From Methanomassiliicoccales archaeon (GTDB taxonomy: Archaea > Thermoplasmatota > Thermoplasmata > Methanomassiliicoccales > UBA472): a stretch of 7,903 nt of DNA. The stretch spans positions 1 through 7,903 of the forward strand of contig JAJRAL010000180.1 of the NCBI GenBank assembly GCA_028679935.1, written 5' to 3'. The notes beneath the pieces were generated by a model. That model saw only the letters and a program-made list of their open reading frames with translations. It was not told the origin of the DNA and searched no databases. A program made the position numbers and the translations under genes. Shown one piece after another: positions 4,732 through 7,903 of the stretch (its first letter is position 1; every line of letters begins with the position of its first letter).

Positions 4732-6501
4732 GTGGGATTCGAAACGATGCGGACGAGCGGGCGCGGAATCATCGTCGGGACGATTGACGGCTCCAAGGCA
4801 GAGGCCATTGTGATAGGAGCACGCAACACCTTCTGGACCCTGGTCAAGATCGATCCGGCATTCTCTGGCGATCTCAGTCCCGTCGGCCAGGTCGACGTCT
4901 TCCTAGTCTCCGGGGATGACCTGAACGCTCACGGGGAATTCCTCGCCCGCCGGTTGCGTCCCGCGTTTCCCTATACCCCGTTATTCGAGCTGCGAGAAAG
5001 AGGTGAACGATCGAATGGCTCGTCGCCCGATTTCGTCCAAGGCGTGGTGTTCGCCGACTCGCTCGACCTTCTACCGGGATTCCTGAATGCCCGTCAAGAC
5101 GGCGGCATCATCCGTCGAGACCAGGATCGGACGACCTCCGGAGCGGACCTCAAGCGCATCGAATGGTTGCTGGAGAGGGAGGCCCCGAACGAGACGAGCA
5201 AGCTTGTTGAACGCCCGTTGACAGACCAGGAGAAGAAGCAGGGATCCTCCGGGCGCCTGATCCTCGACACCCTGGGAGAGAAGGTCCTGTCCGAGATCGT
5301 TCTCGATTCGCTCAACCTGCTCGGGACCTCCGGCGCCGTATACGAACGGGACGGCATGTGCTCCCTCGGGATGTTCTCCTCGGGATGGTGCACCTTCCTC
5401 GACGACTCGTTCAGGAACGGGGAGGAGGGGAACGCCCTCGAGCAGGAGGGGAACCTTTGCCACCACCGTTGCTGGAGCGCGACCACCCAGCTCGTGATGG
5501 ATGCGAAAGGGTCGGTCGACAGGTCCTGTCCCGGCGGCTTGAGGATCTTCGCCGTCCCGATCGTGGCCCGCGGCCAGGTAATAGGCTCGATCAACATCGG
5601 CTACGGGGATCCGCCCCAGGACCTCGGGACGCTCAAGCGGATATCGCAGCAGCACGGAGTCGACGAGCAGATGCTGGTCACCGCCGCAAGATCGTACCAC
5701 TCCCGTCCACCGTTCATCATCGAGGCGGCGAAGGCGAGGCTTCGCACGTCAGCGAGGCTGATAGGAGTCATAGTCGAAAAGGCCTGGGCGGAGAAGGAGA
5801 AGGATGTGAAGGCAAGGGAGCTGGCGAGGTCCAACGCCGACCTCGAGCAGTTCGCCTACGTCGCGTCCCACGACCTGCAGGAGCCACTGAGGATGATCAC
5901 CGGCTACCTCGGGCTGGTCGAGAAGCGACACGGAGCGCAGCTCGACGATGAGGGACGCGAGTTCATCGGCTACGCCCTCAACGGTTCGAGGAGGATGTCG
6001 AACCTGGTGAACGACCTCTTGGAATACTCGAGGGCCGGATCGAGACAACTCGCCCTGGAGCCGTGCGACATGAACACGGTGCTCTGGACCGTGAGGAGGA
6101 GCCTAGATGGGATAATCCAGAAGGAGAAGGCCGACGTCACGAGCGAGATCCTGCCGACCATCACGGCCGACCGGCGCCAGATGGAGCAACTGCTGCAGAA
6201 CCTCGTCTCCAATGCCGTCAAGTTCCACCGCGAGCAGCCCACCCATGTAATCATCACAGCCTCGAAACAGAGCATGGACTGGACCTTCTCTGTTCGCGAC
6301 AACGGCATAGGAATCGACAAGGAAGGATTGGACAGGCTCTTCCAGATGTTCGTCAGGCTCGGGCCGAGGGACAAGTACGAGGGCACTGGGATCGGACTGG
6401 CAATCTGCAAGAAGATCGTAGACCGGCACGGCGGAAGGATTTGGGCGGAATCGACCCCGGGGGTCGGCTCTACCTTCCACTTCTCGATACCAGACCTGTG
6501 A
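4732..6501 (+). CDS. soluble sensor histidine kinase with PocR ligand-binding domain
   Basis: The 589-residue reading has no membrane helix, so it is cytoplasmic. Residues about 10-120 alternate strands and helices like a receiver domain (VDVFLVSGDD at 54-63, TPLFEL at 82-87, GVVFADSLDLLPGFL at 104-118) but lack a clear phospho-acceptor site; this pseudo-receiver call is inference. Residues about 180-350 fit a PocR sensory domain, with LCHHRCWSAT (242-251), SCPGGLRIFAVPIVARGQVIG (265-285) and FIIEAAKA helices; C243, C247 and C266 match the family's usual cysteines. PocR domains are thought to bind small organic ligands. The kinase core has H380 in FAYVASHDLQEPLR, the N box at 487-498, DNGIGID (523-529) and GTGIGLAICKKIV (551-563), so it should be active. 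The start is GTG 4732 or ATG 4747. No response regulator is adjacent. Ligand and output are unknown. Confidence 0.9.
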   Translation: MGFETMRTSGRGIIVGTIDGSKAEAIVIGARNTFWTLVKIDPAFSGDLSPVGQVDVFLVSGDDLNAHGEFLARRLRPAFPYTPLFELRERGERSNGSSPDFVQGVVFADSLDLLPGFLNARQDGGIIRRDQDRTTSGADLKRIEWLLEREAPNETSKLVERPLTDQEKKQGSSGRLILDTLGEKVLSEIVLDSLNLLGTSGAVYERDGMCSLGMFSSGWCTFLDDSFRNGEEGNALEQEGNLCHHRCWSATTQLVMDAKGSVDRSCPGGLRIFAVPIVARGQVIGSINIGYGDPPQDLGTLKRISQQHGVDEQMLVTAARSYHSRPPFIIEAAKARLRTSARLIGVIVEKAWAEKEKDVKARELARSNADLEQFAYVASHDLQEPLRMITGYLGLVEKRHGAQLDDEGREFIGYALNGSRRMSNLVNDLLEYSRAGSRQLALEPCDMNTVLWTVRRSLDGIIQKEKADVTSEILPTITADRRQMEQLLQNLVSNAVKFHREQPTHVIITASKQSMDWTFSVRDNGIGIDKEGLDRLFQMFVRLGPRDKYEGTGIGLAICKKIVDRHGGRIWAESTPGVGSTFHFSIPDL

Positions 6502-6547
6502 CCGATCGCACAGGCCGATGCTGCCGATCACGCGTACGGAGGGAGCA

Positions 6548-6556
6548 TTGATATCG
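6548..6556 (+). promoter_or_regulatory. possible TATA promoter of the formyltransferase gene
   Basis: TTGATATCG is TATA-like and centred about 32 bp before the ATG at 6584, predicting initiation near 6579. If real, the formyltransferase is transcribed apart from the kinase, with a leader of about five bases. The match is weaker than the other TATA elements in the window. Confidence 0.35.
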
Positions 6557-6583
6557 AGCCAAGCGCGATTACCCTGCGTTACG

Positions 6584-7351
6584 ATGAAGCGCATCGGTTG
6601 GTTCACGACCGCGAGAGGGCCCGGTTCCCACAATCTGTTCATGACGATGGTCGGGCGCGTCAAGTCGGGCGATATCGATGCGCAGCTGTCTTTCGTCTTC
6701 ATCAATCGCGACATCAAAGGCAACACTTACCGCAAGAGCATCGTCGAGACTGCTGAGGCGATGGACGTCCCGGTGATCATCCTGCCCTCCGAAGGCTTCA
6801 TGCCCGAGCTGAAGCAGCAGAACAATGCGGAATGGAGGGAGGACTATGGACAGGCGCTCCGGGCGAGCATCTCGAAATACCCGATGGATTTCGGAGTGCT
6901 CGCGGGCTACATGCTGGTCGTGGACCCTGAGACCTGCCGCCAGTTCACCATCATCAACCTGCACCCTGCCCTGCCCGACACCTACAAGGGGACGTGGGAG
7001 GAGATCGTCCAGAAGGTCGTCGAGAACGGTGACGAGAGGTACGGAGCGACGGTCCATGTCTGCACGCCCGAGCTCGATTGCGGCGAACCGATCGCTTACG
7101 ACTCGTTCCCGCTCGACGGGATCAAAAGGCGGTATGCATCGAAGGACGAGCTCGTGAAGGCGATACGGGCCGAGGAGCTGAAGCGCGAAGCATACCTGCT
7201 GATGGAGACGATCAAAGCCATGGTCAACGACGAGGTCGTGATCAGGAACGGCAGGCTCTACGATGGGAAGGGCAAGCCACTGACAGAACATCCGAACCTC
7301 GCTGAGAGGATTGACCTCTCCCTGGTGAGCGCCAACCACAAGCCATCCTGA
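6584..7351 (+). CDS. PurN-like formyltransferase family protein
   Basis: The 255-residue protein belongs to the formyltransferase fold of glycinamide ribonucleotide transformylase (PurN) and Met-tRNA formyltransferase. The catalytic trio is intact: N125 and H127 in IINLHPALPDTYKG (124-137), and D165 in ATVHVCTPELDCGEPI (155-170), with spacing like PurN Asn106/His108/Asp144. VLAGYMLVVDPE (105-116) is the usual strand before the active site, and FVFINRDIKG (38-46) fits the early Rossmann part. The N-terminal loop is TARGPGSHNLF rather than the standard PurN SGxGSN, and an extra C-terminal segment of about 50 residues (VNDEVVIRNGRLYDGKG) follows the core. Purine synthesis step 3 using 10-formyl-tetrahydrofolate (or a tetrahydromethanopterin analogue) is the likeliest role; another formyl acceptor is possible. 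I choose ATG 6584 over the open ATG at 6518 because homology begins MKRIGWFTTA and the residues before it look non-coding. Confidence 0.85.
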   Translation: MKRIGWFTTARGPGSHNLFMTMVGRVKSGDIDAQLSFVFINRDIKGNTYRKSIVETAEAMDVPVIILPSEGFMPELKQQNNAEWREDYGQALRASISKYPMDFGVLAGYMLVVDPETCRQFTIINLHPALPDTYKGTWEEIVQKVVENGDERYGATVHVCTPELDCGEPIAYDSFPLDGIKRRYASKDELVKAIRAEELKREAYLLMETIKAMVNDEVVIRNGRLYDGKGKPLTEHPNLAERIDLSLVSANHKPS

Positions 7352-7396
7352 GCATTCGTTGCCTGGACAGCGCATACCTGAATCAAATGGTCAACG

Positions 7397-7411
7397 GCCT
7401 TGTATCAAGGC
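7397..7411. repeat. short hairpin between convergent genes
   Basis: GCCTTG and CAAGGC form a perfect 6-bp inverted repeat around TAT, 46 bp after the formyltransferase stop. Its place between converging genes suits a termination structure, but there is no T-run on either side and the arms are short. Confidence 0.3.
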
Positions 7412-7508
7412 ACGACGACCGCCCTCCCGACGATCTTGCCCTGGTTCATCATGGTCTTCCATATGAACCCATGCGAGGGGCCTCGCGGTATCTCCGTACT
7501 ACCCCAAT
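7405..7508 (-). pseudogene. possible remnant of a zinc alcohol dehydrogenase C-terminus
   Basis: Downstream of the DUF1638-like stop, another minus frame reads an uninterrupted tail ending NQGKIVGRAVVVP then TGA at 7405-7407. That ending resembles the C-termini of zinc-dependent medium-chain dehydrogenases, which often finish with GK/R-[IV]-[IV]-GR-x-V-[IL]-V-P. Only about 20-35 residues look protein-like, no start is present, and the upstream part of the frame overlaps the neighbouring gene. It may be a decayed gene end left by a deletion, or chance. The left boundary is firm and the right boundary is a guess. Confidence 0.25.
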
Positions 7509-7903
7509 CTAGGGTAGCCTGGCCATCGCTAAACTGTACGAGCCCTCGACGACCCTCAGTGGGCACCTGACGCACCCGACCTCGAGCTCGAACAGCGCGG
7601 CGAACTCTCTCGCCTCCTTCTCGAACTCCTCCGCGTCCCCCAACCCCGTCTCCAGTTTCGTGACCCGCGAGTAGCCCATGCACTTGAACACCATCTTCGC
7701 CTCGTCGATCTCATTCTCGTCCCTCAGCAGCTGGGTCTCGTGCATGAAATAGCGCCACTTCTCGGCCCACCTGGCGTTAAGGGGATACTCGCCATGCTCG
7801 CTCCTCAGATATGCGAGATACTCCTCCGTCCCGCCGAGCTCGGCCCCGACGCAATCGTCCACGATCAGGTTCTTCTCGTCGCGCAGTATCGTGACCGGGA
7901 CGC
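7509..7903 (-). CDS. DUF1638-like protein, C-terminal part
   Basis: The frame is open from the right edge to a TAG at 7509-7511, giving about 131 residues of a protein whose start lies outside the window. Residues just inside read VPVTILRDEKNLIVDDCVGA, then GGTEEYLAYLRSEHGEYPLNARWAEKW. The pattern D-D-C, then a short acidic YL-helix, then G-x-Y-x-L-x-x-x-W fits my memory of DUF1638, a family frequent in methanogens and often found near corrinoid methyltransferase genes; its biochemical function is not established. The later part has a helix-rich acidic segment (GDAEEFEKEAREFAALFEL) and a CVRC pair. A GTG at 7860-7862 is in frame but is probably internal, because coding-like sequence continues upstream. 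The C-terminus ends SLAMARLP, next to a possible gene remnant in another frame. Confidence 0.6.
   Translation of the reverse strand, partial: VPVTILRDEKNLIVDDCVGAELGGTEEYLAYLRSEHGEYPLNARWAEKWRYFMHETQLLRDENEIDEAKMVFKCMGYSRVTKLETGLGDAEEFEKEAREFAALFELEVGCVRCPLRVVEGSYSLAMARLP

Noticed and set aside
5071..5700. Leftward open frame opposite the PocR domain
   Set aside because: Shadow of the kinase gene; the plus strand has all kinase and PocR motifs in one frame.
6518..6583. Upstream 22-residue extension of the formyltransferase
   Set aside because: The extra residues resemble no family N-terminus, and a TATA-like element lies inside this stretch.
6569..7375. Leftward 268-codon open frame opposite the formyltransferase
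   Set aside because: Valine/Asp/Arg-rich shadow without motifs; the plus strand has the conserved catalytic residues.
1..7903. CRISPR array, tRNA, rRNA, transposase or long repeats
   Set aside because: No regularly spaced repeats, no tRNA cloverleaf landmarks, no rRNA-like sequence and no transposase-like protein were seen on either strand.

Overview
The window looks like archaeal chromosome, most likely a euryarchaeote of the Thermoplasmatota type, with a methylotrophic methanogen such as Methanomassiliicoccales as my best guess. The reasons are TATA-type promoters about 25-30 bp ahead of several starts, very short or absent leaders, a DUF1638-like gene of the kind common in methanogens, and fairly high-GC coding sequence. 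The genus is inference; there is no rRNA or other marker here.

Region 1 (1-2157, all leftward). The left edge holds the first 19 codons of an Lrp/AsnC-like regulator behind a good archaeal promoter. Next come a winged-helix protein with a cysteine-rich C-terminal half (199-879) and a COG0523/CobW-type metal-chaperone GTPase (908-1990), which form a two-gene operon read from a promoter near 2031.

Region 2 (2158-3267, rightward). Divergent from that operon, across a 167-bp promoter region, is an Acr3-family arsenite efflux permease with its conserved cysteine and glutamate. The simplest reading is a metalloid/thiophilic-metal response locus: efflux pump on one side, GTPase plus candidate cysteine sensor on the other. 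A palindrome covers the predicted start of the acr3 message.

Region 3 (3278-4611, leftward). A small four-helix membrane protein made of a gapless internal duplication, a HEAT-repeat protein, and a tiny five-cysteine protein. The last two are translationally coupled (TGACATG).

Region 4 (4732-7351, rightward). A soluble histidine kinase with a PocR ligand-binding domain and a possible degenerate receiver domain at its N-terminus, then a PurN-like formyltransferase with an intact Asn-His-Asp catalytic set. No response regulator lies in the window.

Region 5 (7352-7903, leftward). The C-terminal part of a DUF1638-like protein enters from the right edge. Just after its stop, in another frame, is a short stretch resembling the C-terminus of a zinc alcohol dehydrogenase, possibly a gene remnant. 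I saw no tRNA, rRNA, CRISPR array or insertion sequence. No gene-free stretch exceeds 300 bases.
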